Of a stretch of 64,000 bases of DNA, positions 24,401 to 32,991 are shown piece after piece. The DNA lies in contig CP030884.1 in the NCBI GenBank assembly GCA_006969385.1, positions 124,001 to 188,000 on the forward strand, read 5' to 3'. The DNA comes from Planctomycetaceae bacterium. Lineage in GTDB: Bacteria; Planctomycetota; Phycisphaerae; UBA1845; UTPLA1. Positions within the stretch are counted from its first letter, which is position 1; each line of letters starts with the position of its first letter. The translations under genes were made by a program, and so were the position numbers. The notes beneath the pieces were generated by a model. That model had not been told where the DNA came from, made no database searches, and saw nothing but the letters and a program-made list of their open reading frames with translations.

Positions 24401-26584
24401 GTTAGCAAGATCGACAACGGTGGTGCTCCTGTCGGCCAGAATTACAACTACACCGTGACGGTTACCAACGACGGTCCGTCGGTGGCGACCAACGTGTTAG
24501 TTCGTGATTCGCTGCCCGCACAGGTATCGTTCGTGACGGCCTCGCTGCCGTTCGTACAGAACGGACAGGATATCGATGTGACGATCCCGACGATTCCTTC
24601 CGGCGGTTCGGTGATGTACGACATCACGGTCACGGCCGATCTGCAGTTCCTGGTGACCAACAACATCTCGATTCTCTCGCTCGATCAGGTCGACCTGAAT
24701 CCGGCCAACGATTCGTTCCTGTTGGAAACCATCAACGGCGATGTCGCCGACATGGAAATCCGCAAGCTGGATGACGGCTTGAAGAACCTTGGCGACGACA
24801 TCAACTACACCATCGAGATCGAAAACCTCGGACCGGGCATTGCCAACAACGTCGTCGTGACGGAAACGCTGCCTGCCGGCGTTAACCTGGTCTCGGTATC
24901 GGTGCCCTTCAACGAAGTCGTACCAGGCGTGCTCGAACTGAGCTTCAGCTCGATTGCGGCAACGACGACCGAAACAGTCACCGTCGTGGTCACACCGACC
25001 ATGGCTGGTTCCTTCACTAACATGGTGGACGTAACCGCCGATGAAGTCGATCCGGATCCCGCCAACAACAGCGCCTCGGTAACGACGCGCGTGGGCGAGT
25101 TCCGCGACATCGACGTCATTTACTCCGAGATCACCGGCGATCCGACTGCATTGGTCCCCACCGGCGTGGTCGACCTCGTTGGAAATCCCGCCGTAACCGA
25201 ATGGGATAGTATCTCGACGTTCTCGGTTAGCCCGGACGGCACCACATGGTTGGTCGACGGTTCGAGCGATCTGGATAGCACCATCGATGATGTGCTCGTC
25301 ATCAATAGTGGTATGTCCGCGATGACGTTTGCCCAGCAGGGTCAGCAGGTACCGGGCGAACTTGCCGGCACCGCATACAGCTTCTTCGGCAACAACTTTA
25401 CGTTCAACAACAATAACGACTTTGCGTACGGTGCCAGCGTTACGGCACCAGTCGACGAAGACCTGATCTTCAGCGTCATCGGCGGCGTTCAATCCACGAC
25501 AGTGCGCGAGTCGGATCCGGCATTGGGCCTGGAAGACGGCAATGGCCCGTTCTTCAGCGCTCAACTGGGTAACTCGATGAACTCCGAGCACCTTCTCGAC
25601 GACGGCACGGTGGGCTTCTACGCGAGCAACATCACCGACATCGGCAGCGATTTCGATGAGGCATTGATGTACAGCTCGTTCGGCAGCTCCACCGCGTTCG
25701 TGCAGGCCGGTATCGATACGGTCGCGGGCGAGAATGTGGAAGGATTCACCTTCGATTCCTTCCGCACCACGCCGGATGGTCTCAACTGGTTGGCACGTAT
25801 CGATGTGGGCCCCGATTTCCTCAACAACGAGCAAACGCTCGTCGTTAACGATGTTCTCATTCTGCGTGAGAACACCAACTTCATGGGAATCGATGTGGTC
25901 AACATCTCCAACGCGCGGCTGTTGCCGAATGGCGATTGGTTCGCACGCGGCACCGATACGCTCAGCGATGATTGGGCCATCTCCAACGGCACGATTCTCG
26001 CACGCACCGGCGATTCGGTGGCGGGCGGTGCCGAGACCTGGGGTGATACGATCCTCGGCGTGGCGGGTAACACGGCGGGCGACTATGTCATTTCCGGTAA
26101 CACCAGCGACCCGGATACGGCGTTCGATAACGTGATCGCGCTCAACGGCACGACCATCGTGGTACGCGAAGGCGATCCGGTCGACCTCGACGGCAACGGC
26201 ATGTTTGACGACAACGTCTTCATCGGTCGCGGCAACACCACGACCTCTGCGTTCGGGGCCGACGATCTCCACCTCACCGACGACGGTATGCTTTACTTCA
26301 TCGCGTTGCTGCGCGATTCGGAAGGCAACGATCTCGGTTCGGGCGGCTCGATCGGCGATGCCTTCCTCGTCGTGGATATCTCGAACCTGATCGGCGGCTG
26401 TTCGACCATCGACGGCGATGTCGATGGCGACGGCGATGCAGACGGTGCCGATGTCCAGGGTGCGGTCGATTGCATCCTGTCGGCCGGTGCCATGGGCGGC
26501 CAGTGCGATTGTCTAGATTACGACATGAGCGGCGTGTCCGACCTCGGCGATATCAATGACTTCGTCGCCGATCTGTTGAACTAA
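21407..26584 (+). CDS. Giant exported repeat protein: beta-propeller modules, DUF11 repeats, dockerin-like C-terminus
   Basis: 1725 residues from the ATG at 21407, six bases after AGGAGG. A signal peptide (FRRVSSYACAMSVALLALQSTARGQ) leads into a propeller-like region (about 30-270). A DUF11-like sandwich follows (about 300-440), then a module with the pattern VIREGDPVALDGDGLFNDNAFVG (about 450-860). Three DUF11 repeats occupy about 876-1230 (GDPITYTITVCNVGPEDATNVV is the first). A second copy of the REGDP module (VVREGDPVDLDGNGMFDDNVFIG) covers about 1240-1660, and an EF-hand pair ends the protein (DGDVDGDGDADGADVQGAV, YDMSGVSDLGDINDFV). The layout suggests an extended surface or adhesin-like protein. 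A 591-codon frame on the opposite strand is a shadow. Confidence 0.88.
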   Translation: MFRRVSSYACAMSVALLALQSTARGQLIVGQENEFEPVYHIDIGTLIATPLFVPADNGVDFAGIEGLTVDDTGRTIYFTTGLGSPARQELYSAHYDDPDPDFPGRLRVRKVADMTFAGELPRVTGLAWDSIGNRLLTSYQFGLSAVPEGIYEVDLNTGAMTLLLDLDFDQNDIELSGLDFNPLDGFLYANNLDFSFRFLDRIDLTQPAATARTDILTLALNSNEEGLAISNGDCGPGNPGPCDNLAYLVPDDSGGTIRVADLATDTFLPDLGLTPFTNSTSSSGAGWGPNATSPTPGPNFCLVTSSTPINGSDVGAGDSITYMIRNQNCGNETAITGGTYTITLSGSAAAGATIDSVFSDSGQAMETVPDTEVSGTVANVFAGFTDNVTVNVTANMEGELIVTATFNPVDDVDAYDPNNTETFLHNVRVFPAASALASTVSGTASAAVPSTVEQFDTLGPPNRSPDGTQIAFDAGTDGSTTSDDVLMRYSNGVGTIISRENTTPVGTQIDDLFNDRISVNNAGFVAYSADTTATSDDEWIVITDGVSRVAFAQEDTVVPFPPFNDPGNGWDFGSTNHSPNIGGNNDVIFANDFLGGGIPSTQNNAVFRADSAGNITGIVAWEGVTIPTNQAGGAMEPWESFDSGTSSEPTNQTADGALCQTLLFGDLTGSDDHVLVVNNEVVIQQGQTLTGTGLAGTIGSPGSTGGVISAKMLSNGDWLAHGTTSDADEDWVVQGNGSTFSLQARQGDEIFPGAGEFWNDDSGLSYTFRAVAGNNQGDVAILGTTDNADASKNYVCVINGTTEVIREGDPVALDGDGLFNDNAFVGLPEADAMVLTDGGLLYFTTQLVDNTGSDIGDAIVTVDVSAAISPMATGADLVALKTASTDVVESLGDPITYTITVCNVGPEDATNVVINDTLPAETTFSEGSNGAMESMGVVTINLGTVEAFTSISATITVTADANGTAVNTVSVSANEADPNPGNNSASASTLIEARADVGVSKIDNGGAPVGQNYNYTVTVTNDGPSVATNVLVRDSLPAQVSFVTASLPFVQNGQDIDVTIPTIPSGGSVMYDITVTADLQFLVTNNISILSLDQVDLNPANDSFLLETINGDVADMEIRKLDDGLKNLGDDINYTIEIENLGPGIANNVVVTETLPAGVNLVSVSVPFNEVVPGVLELSFSSIAATTTETVTVVVTPTMAGSFTNMVDVTADEVDPDPANNSASVTTRVGEFRDIDVIYSEITGDPTALVPTGVVDLVGNPAVTEWDSISTFSVSPDGTTWLVDGSSDLDSTIDDVLVINSGMSAMTFAQQGQQVPGELAGTAYSFFGNNFTFNNNNDFAYGASVTAPVDEDLIFSVIGGVQSTTVRESDPALGLEDGNGPFFSAQLGNSMNSEHLLDDGTVGFYASNITDIGSDFDEALMYSSFGSSTAFVQAGIDTVAGENVEGFTFDSFRTTPDGLNWLARIDVGPDFLNNEQTLVVNDVLILRENTNFMGIDVVNISNARLLPNGDWFARGTDTLSDDWAISNGTILARTGDSVAGGAETWGDTILGVAGNTAGDYVISGNTSDPDTAFDNVIALNGTTIVVREGDPVDLDGNGMFDDNVFIGRGNTTTSAFGADDLHLTDDGMLYFIALLRDSEGNDLGSGGSIGDAFLVVDISNLIGGCSTIDGDVDGDGDADGADVQGAVDCILSAGAMGGQCDCLDYDMSGVSDLGDINDFVADLLN

Positions 26585-26640
26585 GCCAATTTGGTTGGCT
26601 GCTGAAATCAGCGGCCCGTCAACTCGATATGACTTCATCT

Positions 26641-26677
26641 GGCCCGCGACGCATTGCTCGTCGCGGGCCTCTTTTTT
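26641..26677 (+). terminator. Strong rho-independent terminator
   Basis: GGCCCGCGACG pairs with CGTCGCGGGCC over 11 bases around a 7-base loop, followed by TCTTTTTTG. Confidence 0.9.
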
Positions 26678-27022
26678 GTCCGATTCGATCCCTGCTTTGA
26701 TAAGTAAGGCATTGAGCGGACACCCTACCCTTCACGGTGACCCGTTCTGACGGTTGCTGAATTGTTAATCTTTGGTGAACCGGCCCAGTCCAACTGACAC
26801 GAATATTGACCCGACGAAACGGATTCGATTAACTTCAAAGGAAATAAAATTTCGTAAGACTATGCAACGACAGGCCCTCAATTCGGTCGTTGAAATGTAA
26901 CTGCATAGGTAGTTTCGCTTCCGCCGCACCAATACCGATTAAACGCCCCCCTAAGAGGCACGGACTGTCAAGAAATTTTGATTGAAACCACCCTTTCCAT
27001 ACACGCTCAGGAGTATCGTCCC
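26678..27022. other. Intergenic leader region
   Basis: No gene seen. The last bases hold a CAGGAGT ribosome-binding site (27008-27014) for the ATG at 27023. No confident promoter was found. Confidence 0.5.
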
Positions 27023-28750
27023 ATGCGTATGCGACTTGCCTGCTTGTTGGCCGTGATTGTTGCCGCATCGGTTTGTAGCAAGAATGCGATGGCCGGCAAC
27101 GTGACGGTCGAAGCCATCTTCACCGCGCCCGCCACCGTACCGATCAACGAACTCGTGCCGCCGCCGAGCCCGACGCAGGTCTCGCTGTTCGCCGGTCAGC
27201 CGCGCATCGCCAACGACGGCACATGGTATGCGTTGTATCGATTTCCGGTTTCCAATCCGAATGATCCCTTCGAGTTCACGCGCAACTTTTCAATGTTGCG
27301 CGACGGCGTCCCCTATATTCGCGAAGGGCTGCAAATCACCAACTCACCGACTTTTGTGCCGGTGGCGGATCTAACGTCCAGCCAGCAGCCATTTTTCGAT
27401 GTCTCGATTGCTTCCGATGGCACCGTCGCACAAATTGTGCGCGGCACCGATCAATTCACGGTTTTGCCCGACGGGACGGCCAACCCATTCGATTTCGATT
27501 TTGAAGATAACAAGTTTGACTTGGTGGTCATCGATCGATCGGTCGTACTGACGCAAGGCACGCCACTCGACATCATTCCCGGGCTGCTGCCGCCGGATAA
27601 CGCCCTGCAGGAGTTCTCCACGGTTAAGGCGGCTAGCGCCAATCGCATATTGGTGAAGAGCGACCTTAGCGCGGGCGGCACCTTCGATCCCGAAACGTTG
27701 ATCATTTTTGAAATTACCGATCCCGGCTTGCCGAGCCAGACGGAGACGCTGCGCTTTACCGACGACGACAGCATCAACATCCCCGATTTGGGATTTAACA
27801 TTTCGACAACCAACTCGAACGAGGAGGACATCGACTACAACGCCGACGGATCGATTCTGCTCGGTATCGATATCCAGGGAGCGCCGACCAGTAGTGATGG
27901 TGCTATCGTGCTCTACAACGCCCCGCTCGATACGTATCAACTGTTAGCGCGCGAAGGAGCGATATCACCGTTGGCGGGCCGCGTCTATGACGATCTCTTC
28001 AACAACCCGCTCGCGCTCAACGACGCCGGCGATTATGCCTTTCTCGCATCGGTTAACGGCAGCACAAGCGACGACGGAATCATCGTCGTCAATGACCAAG
28101 TCGTGATTCAGGAGGCCGCGACCGTCGGTACGGCGGTGCCGGGCGCGCTGCAACTTGGGTTTGCCAACGCCAACATCGAGATGGATGCGGCGGGCAACGT
28201 CATTTGGTACGGCGCGTGGAACGCGATGAAAGCGGATGTTTGTCCTGACAATACCGACATTACGTCATCTTTCGCGATATTCGAAGGCTTGTTTTTTAAC
28301 GATGAATTGCTCATCGAAGGTGGCGTCACGGAAGTGCACAACGTCACGGTCGGCGGCACGTTCTTCCCCACGATGGTGGTTGCCGACTTACCCAATACCG
28401 GTTTTGCCGGGTTTCACGTCTCGCCCGACGGTCGCTGGTTGATCGTTCACGCGTTGCTGGCCGAGCCCGATCCCGATATCTGCGCGTTCTCGATTAACAA
28501 CAACGCGACGCCGGTGGCTCAGGTGCTGCTACGCGTTGACCTGGCTTCTTTGGCGACGGTCGCCGGCGATATGAATTGTGACGGTGTCTTATCGTTTGCC
28601 GATCTGGGGCCGCTGGCGCTGGCGCTGGTCGATCCAACGGAATATGCAATCCAATTCCCCGATTGTGCCATCCTCAATGGTGACTTTAACGATGACGGTG
28701 TTATCGACGGAAGGGATATCGACGGATTCATCGGAGCGTTGGCAGGCTAA
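27023..28750 (+). CDS. Exported REGDP-module protein with dockerin-like C-terminus
   Basis: 575 residues from the ATG at 27023, eight bases after CAGGAGT. Signal peptide: MRMRLACLLAVIVAASVCSKNAMA. The body (about 30-510) is a beta-rich repeat region related in style to the module of the 1725-residue protein: DGVPYIREGLQITNS, LAREGAISPLAGRVYDDLF, LNDAGDYAFLASVNGS and VSPDGRWLIVH. The C-terminus is an EF-hand pair (GDMNCDGVLSFADLGPLALAL and GDFNDDGVIDGRDIDGFIGAL). Function unknown; a non-catalytic surface protein is likely. It is convergent with the kinase gene, 86 bases away. Confidence 0.85.
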   Translation: MRMRLACLLAVIVAASVCSKNAMAGNVTVEAIFTAPATVPINELVPPPSPTQVSLFAGQPRIANDGTWYALYRFPVSNPNDPFEFTRNFSMLRDGVPYIREGLQITNSPTFVPVADLTSSQQPFFDVSIASDGTVAQIVRGTDQFTVLPDGTANPFDFDFEDNKFDLVVIDRSVVLTQGTPLDIIPGLLPPDNALQEFSTVKAASANRILVKSDLSAGGTFDPETLIIFEITDPGLPSQTETLRFTDDDSINIPDLGFNISTTNSNEEDIDYNADGSILLGIDIQGAPTSSDGAIVLYNAPLDTYQLLAREGAISPLAGRVYDDLFNNPLALNDAGDYAFLASVNGSTSDDGIIVVNDQVVIQEAATVGTAVPGALQLGFANANIEMDAAGNVIWYGAWNAMKADVCPDNTDITSSFAIFEGLFFNDELLIEGGVTEVHNVTVGGTFFPTMVVADLPNTGFAGFHVSPDGRWLIVHALLAEPDPDICAFSINNNATPVAQVLLRVDLASLATVAGDMNCDGVLSFADLGPLALALVDPTEYAIQFPDCAILNGDFNDDGVIDGRDIDGFIGALAG

Positions 28751-28835
28751 CGCCGACGACGTTGCAGGCGCACCCGTATACGCCCACGCCCCAGTGGTGT
28801 CGTCGAACTGAAATAGCCGATCGCAGGCTGGAGCA

Positions 28836-29933
28836 TCATGGAGGCGAGGTGTCCGCCTTCGTCGCCCGCCACAGGCGCACCGTTCGGTCACCCGAGCCGC
28901 TGACCAATAATTCACCGGTTGAATTGAAGGCGAGACTCCAAACGTATTCGGTGTGACCGCTCAGCGCGATCAGATGTGAAAGCGTTTGTGCGTCCCAGAT
29001 GCGAATCTTCTCGTCTCGACCGGCAGTGAAGATGCGCGTACCGTCCCGAGAAAAGCGCGCGTCGAAAACATCGCCGACGTGTGCCGTCAAATGGCCGCGA
29101 TACTCGCCGGTAGCGGCATTCCAAACCGAAATCCGATCGCCGGATGATTCATCGCGATTGCTGCGATGAATCACCACGGCTTGCTTCCCGTCCGGGCTCC
29201 AGCGCGCGGCCATCGCATAGTCGATCAACTCGTGTACGACGTCACCGGTCGCGAGATCGACGACAAAGGCAGTTTGCGCCTCGTTGGCGATAAGTAAAAC
29301 GCGACCGGTCTCCTGATGGATCAAAGGCGATCTAACCTGGGCAAGCTCGGAAAACGACACATCGTCGATCGTGTTTGCTTCAAACGACCAGAATCTAGCC
29401 GTTCCCCCCGGACCGCGCGGCAACCAAACCCTTCGATCGTCGCGGTGAAAGGCCGGTGCCATGCCGGGGCGTTGCCGCTCGCCGGTGAGACGAAACTGTT
29501 CGCCCGTTTCCAAATCTTCGACGATCACTTCATTTTTGCTTCTACTCAGATGTCCGTACGACACGAGTTTGTTACCCGCGTTGTTATACGCGAGAAAATA
29601 TGGTGGCATATCGTGGCCATCGATCGCACGCTCATTCTTGCCACTGGCGATGTTCCATATTTGAACCGTGCCGTCCCAACTTGCGGAAGCCACGCGTTTG
29701 TCATCGGGGCTTACGATTACCGGGTAGATGTAGCTTTCATGCCCGCGAAGTACGTCCGACTGCAAAGCCGCGTCGACCGACCAAAATCGAATGGCGCCGT
29801 CGGCGGCCCCGGCGGCAATCTGCTTCTCATCGGGCGAAAACGCGGTCGATAACACGGGCGACTCGTGACCGGCCAAGGTCGTAATCATCCGACCGGTCTT
29901 CGTATCGAACAACCGAACGGCACCTGCCGAGTC
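28836..29933 (-). CDS. Ser/Thr kinase-WD40 protein, C-terminal WD40 fragment (frame-broken)
   Basis: About 365 residues of WD40 repeats: AVRLFDTKTGRMITTLAGHESPVLSTAF, GAIRFWSVD, GTVQIWNIASGK, KIRIWDAQTLSHLIALSGHTEYVWSLAF and a final RTVRLWRATK. The in-frame extension up to 30035 is a shadow. Adding one G to the GGGG at 29933-29936 joins this fragment to the middle fragment as VAMGDSAGAVRLFD, reconstructing a continuous propeller. Confidence 0.85.
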   Translation of the reverse strand, partial: DSAGAVRLFDTKTGRMITTLAGHESPVLSTAFSPDEKQIAAGAADGAIRFWSVDAALQSDVLRGHESYIYPVIVSPDDKRVASASWDGTVQIWNIASGKNERAIDGHDMPPYFLAYNNAGNKLVSYGHLSRSKNEVIVEDLETGEQFRLTGERQRPGMAPAFHRDDRRVWLPRGPGGTARFWSFEANTIDDVSFSELAQVRSPLIHQETGRVLLIANEAQTAFVVDLATGDVVHELIDYAMAARWSPDGKQAVVIHRSNRDESSGDRISVWNAATGEYRGHLTAHVGDVFDARFSRDGTRIFTAGRDEKIRIWDAQTLSHLIALSGHTEYVWSLAFNSTGELLVSGSGDRTVRLWRATKADTSPP

Positions 29934-31375
29934 CCCATCGCCACCAACGCGCCGTCGCGACTGACCGTCGCGGAGAATGCTGAACCGATTGCCACGCGAA
30001 AGGTTTGCAGTAACGTGCCCGAATCCGCATGCCACAACCGCGCCGTGCCGTCGCGCGACGAACTAATGACCCCTTCGCCATCATTGTAGAATTTGATCGA
30101 ATCCGGTCGAATCGTATGGCCGACCAACGGAGGAAGGGCATGCCTTCCCTTCACGTCGTATCGAAACACTTCGCCTTCGCGCTCGTCGTCGCGCGTGTCG
30201 GATAGGTACACGACTGACCCGCGCGGGTCCCACTCGATAACGCTCGCTTGCACAATCGCCGGCCTCTGCAATCGCGTCATCGAGGCGGCGTTATCGACAT
30301 CGAGAATGATAAACTCGGTCCGCGTGCGCGCCGCCAGAATATTGTGCGAGGGCGACCATGAAAGCGTTTCGACGGGATCAAGGGCGGTTGAATGAACCAA
30401 ATCGTATTGCGGCAGCCGACGAATTTGCAGCTGGCCGGAATCGGTCGCCAATGCGACAAACTGATGATCGGCACTGATCGCGAACCGATGTATATCTATG
30501 GGTGCATCGGCAATCACTTCAGTGCGCCCGGTCTTCATATCGCGAAGGACCGCCCGGCCGCGTTGATCAACAAATGCAAACCAGGTCAAATCCGGGCTGA
30601 CCGCCGCGTGAATATCCACCGAGCCTGGAATCTCGTCGACGATCTCACCGCGTTGCAAATTCCATAAGACGTAAGACTGTCGCGACCGAGCCAAGAGTGT
30701 TTGGCCGTCCTCATAAAAGGCAAGGTTGTTAATCGACTGGTATTTCGAAGTCAGCAAGCGCGAACTCGCATCCAACTTGCTCTGTAGGTAATACCATTCC
30801 CAACCGCGATGGGCTTCGGGCGCTTCCTTCAATAATCGCCTTGCTGCCAGTACGTTTTGATTGTCCAGTGCGTGCGAGGCGGCCGCGACGCTTACACGAT
30901 ACGTTTGCGCCTGAGCGAGCGCTTGGGCTTGCTCGGCGCGATTGCGCTGTTGATATTCGCGATAGGCGTAACGCGCGATGCCGACGATTCCCAACACCAA
31001 TGCCAACAGCGTCGCGGCTACACCACCGACAACCGCCTTATTGCGCCGAGCAAAGCGCTGCACTTGATATGCCGTACTCGGCGGTCTCACACTTACCGGC
31101 TCGTGTAAGAGAATATGGCGCAGGTCGGCGGCAAGATCGCTTGCGGCTTGATAACGGCGCTCGGGTTGCTTCTCGAGCGCTTTCATCACCACGGTTTCGA
31201 TTTCACCGCGGTAAGCCACGTTAATACTGCTCAGTCGCGGCGGATCTTCGTCCTTGATGATCAACGCCGCTTGCGGAATCGAACAAGTGGACAGGTCGAA
31301 AGGCAACTGGTCGGCAAGCATCTCGTATAGCAACACGCCGAGCGAATAGATATCCGACCGATGATCGACAGCCGT
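29885..31375 (-). CDS. Ser/Thr kinase-WD40 protein, middle fragment (frame-broken)
   Basis: 497 codons from the frame switch; the first ATG in frame is at 31336. It continues the kinase C-lobe (HRSDIYSLGVLLYEMLADQLPF, ETVVMKALEKQPERRYQAASDLAADL). A juxtamembrane stretch, one transmembrane helix (VVGGVAATLLALVLGIVGIA, near 30970-31030), a coiled-coil-like AEQAQALAQAQ segment and the first WD40 blades (SYVLWNLQRGEIV, GTARLWHADSGT) follow. The blades are on the opposite side of the membrane helix from the kinase, so they may act as a periplasmic sensor. The frame breaks off at 29885 after an unrelated tail. Confidence 0.85.
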   Translation of the reverse strand, partial: TAVDHRSDIYSLGVLLYEMLADQLPFDLSTCSIPQAALIIKDEDPPRLSSINVAYRGEIETVVMKALEKQPERRYQAASDLAADLRHILLHEPVSVRPPSTAYQVQRFARRNKAVVGGVAATLLALVLGIVGIARYAYREYQQRNRAEQAQALAQAQTYRVSVAAASHALDNQNVLAARRLLKEAPEAHRGWEWYYLQSKLDASSRLLTSKYQSINNLAFYEDGQTLLARSRQSYVLWNLQRGEIVDEIPGSVDIHAAVSPDLTWFAFVDQRGRAVLRDMKTGRTEVIADAPIDIHRFAISADHQFVALATDSGQLQIRRLPQYDLVHSTALDPVETLSWSPSHNILAARTRTEFIILDVDNAASMTRLQRPAIVQASVIEWDPRGSVVYLSDTRDDEREGEVFRYDVKGRHALPPLVGHTIRPDSIKFYNDGEGVISSSRDGTARLWHADSGTLLQTFRVAIGSAFSATVSRDGALVAMGTRQVPFGCSIRRPVG

Positions 31376-32187
31376 CCCTGCCCAGAAATCTGCTCGGGGC
31401 TCATATACGGAATCGTGCCTAACAACTGACCGGCGGCTGTTTGAATCGTCGAGAAGTATGTATCGCCGTTGGTTACACGCGCGATACCGAAGTCGAGCAC
31501 CTTCGGCTTACCGTTATCCTGTACGACGATATTCCCCGGCTTTAGATCGCGATGAACGATCCCATGATCGTGCGCATGCTGCACGGCATCGGCGACATCG
31601 ATCATTAACGACAGACGGTCGTTAACATCCAAATTCTCCTCGCGCACGTAACGCGTGATCGAGCGACCGCTGACCAATTCCATTGAGAAGTACGGTTGTT
31701 GACCGTGCGCGTAGGTCTCAACGCCGGCTTCGTAAACGTGGCCGATACCCGGGTGATTGAGGCGCGCTTGAATCTCTACTTCGTGCTGAAACCGTCGCAA
31801 CATTGGCCCGGATGCGAAGCGCGCACGTAACACTTTCAAGGCAACGTGTCGCTTGGGGTTGGTCTGGCTGGCTTCGTAGACGACCCCCATCCCTCCCTCG
31901 CCCAGCTTCTTAATTATTTTGAAGGGCCCGATGGTTTCTGGCAGCGTCGCTGCCATCGGTGCGGCCCCGACATCGACATCATCGATCAACTGTCGACCGA
32001 AGCCTACCGCCAGCCCACCGACGGCGTCGTCTTCACCGTCATCTTGCGCCAGCATCGTTTCAACTTGGCCGCGCAGATCATCATCACCGTTCACGCGCGC
32101 ATCTAGAAACGCCGCGCGCTCAGAAACCGGCAACTCGCAAGCCGCGTGAAATAATTCGCAAACTTGTTGATAGCGTTCCGGGCTCAT
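31261..32187 (-). CDS. Ser/Thr kinase-WD40 protein, N-terminal kinase fragment (frame-broken)
   Basis: About 270 true residues before the break at 31376, then a shadow tail to 31261. An N-terminal helical leader (MSPERYQQVCELFHAACEL) is typical of planctomycete kinases with this architecture. The catalytic domain has GEGGMGVVYEA (P-loop), HVALKVLR (Lys), HDHGIVHRDLKPGNIVV (catalytic loop), KVLDFGIARV (DFG) and GTIPYMSPEQ, so it should be active. Adding one G to the GGG at 31376-31378 gives SGQGTAVDHRSDIYSLG and restores the fold. The gene follows the ECF sigma factor by 4 bases, an arrangement common in planctomycetes. The reconstructed product is about 1130 residues. Confidence 0.9.
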   Translation of the reverse strand: MSPERYQQVCELFHAACELPVSERAAFLDARVNGDDDLRGQVETMLAQDDGEDDAVGGLAVGFGRQLIDDVDVGAAPMAATLPETIGPFKIIKKLGEGGMGVVYEASQTNPKRHVALKVLRARFASGPMLRRFQHEVEIQARLNHPGIGHVYEAGVETYAHGQQPYFSMELVSGRSITRYVREENLDVNDRLSLMIDVADAVQHAHDHGIVHRDLKPGNIVVQDNGKPKVLDFGIARVTNGDTYFSTIQTAAGQLLGTIPYMSPEQISGQGRLSIIGRISIRSACCYTRCLPTSCLSTCPLVRFRKRR

Positions 32188-32191
32188 GGGC

Positions 32192-32755
32192 TTAAGCCCC
32201 GTCGAGTTGCGCCTGTAGCCACGCCCGCGCGGCGCGCCAGTCGCGCTTCACTGTGCGCGGTGACAAATCCAACACATCGGCGGTTTCTTCCACCGACAAG
32301 CCGGCTAGGAAGCGCAATTCGACGATGCGCGCTTGCCGTTGATCGAGCAGCGCCAGCCGACGCATGGCATCGTCCAGCGCGACCACGTCAATAACAGAAT
32401 GGGAGCTGTCAATCTCCGCCAACGTCACGCGCTCGGCCCCACCGCCGCGTTTTTGCCGCCCCTTACGACGGGCATAATCGGTGAGCAACTGACGCATCGC
32501 CATTGCTGCAATGTCGTAAAAATGTTTGCGGCTGTTCCAACTCGAATCGCTGCGCACAAGTTTGAGATAGGCCTCGTGTACGAGGGCCGTCGGCTGTAGC
32601 GTGTGGTCGCTATTCTGCGATTGAAAGAAACTGCCGGCTAGCGCTCGCAATTCTTGATAAACATGCGGCAACAGACGGTCGGCGGCATCACTTTTGCCTG
32701 CCGACAGCTCGCTCAGAAGCTGCGTGACATCGTTATTTGCCTGTTCACCCACCAT
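32192..32755 (-). CDS. ECF-subfamily RNA polymerase sigma factor
   Basis: 187 residues from the ATG at 32755; GTG at 32761 is an alternative. Region 2 is seen in LLPHVYQELRALAGSFFQSQ...LQPTALVHEAYLKLV, with HFYDIAAMAMRQLLTDYARRKGRQKRGG following. Region 4 is LALLDQRQARIVELRFLAGLSVEETADVLDLSPRTVKRDWRAARAWL with a helix-turn-helix. This matches the planctomycete/acidobacterial ECF group usually partnered with a Ser/Thr kinase, here the next gene downstream. The likely role is a phosphorylation-controlled transcription switch; the target promoters are unknown. Confidence 0.93.
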   Translation of the reverse strand: MVGEQANNDVTQLLSELSAGKSDAADRLLPHVYQELRALAGSFFQSQNSDHTLQPTALVHEAYLKLVRSDSSWNSRKHFYDIAAMAMRQLLTDYARRKGRQKRGGGAERVTLAEIDSSHSVIDVVALDDAMRRLALLDQRQARIVELRFLAGLSVEETADVLDLSPRTVKRDWRAARAWLQAQLDGA

Positions 32756-32991
32756 CAACACTACCTATTCGCGACTCCCTAAATCACACATCTTACGCGA
32801 GCGGCGGGATTTCCCACAAACTGTTTTCAAATAAAGGGTTACCGCACCAACCAGCCGACCTACGGCATCGGAATCCCGGCCATTTTCGGAATCTTCGACA
32901 GCTAGGTGTCCCCTTTGTCCGCCGATGTCGTGATCCGATTGGAAGGGTCCGTCTCGGTCGGCGCAAAAAACACTCTTTGGGGAGCGCTCCC

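Noticed and set aside
24497-26272. Long open frame on the minus strand (591 codons)
   Set aside because: It is opposite the DUF11/propeller gene, has a composition rich in Arg, His and Val, and shows no domain; it is a shadow of GC-biased coding on the plus strand.
29885-31378. Programmed ribosomal frameshifting in the kinase-WD40 gene
   Set aside because: No classical slippery heptamer is seen at either break, two shifts in one gene would be needed, and a one-base homopolymer loss explains each.
32737-32991. 85-residue upstream extension of the giant repeat protein
   Set aside because: It overlaps the sigma gene's start, lacks a signal peptide, and the ATG at 32992 precedes a clear one.
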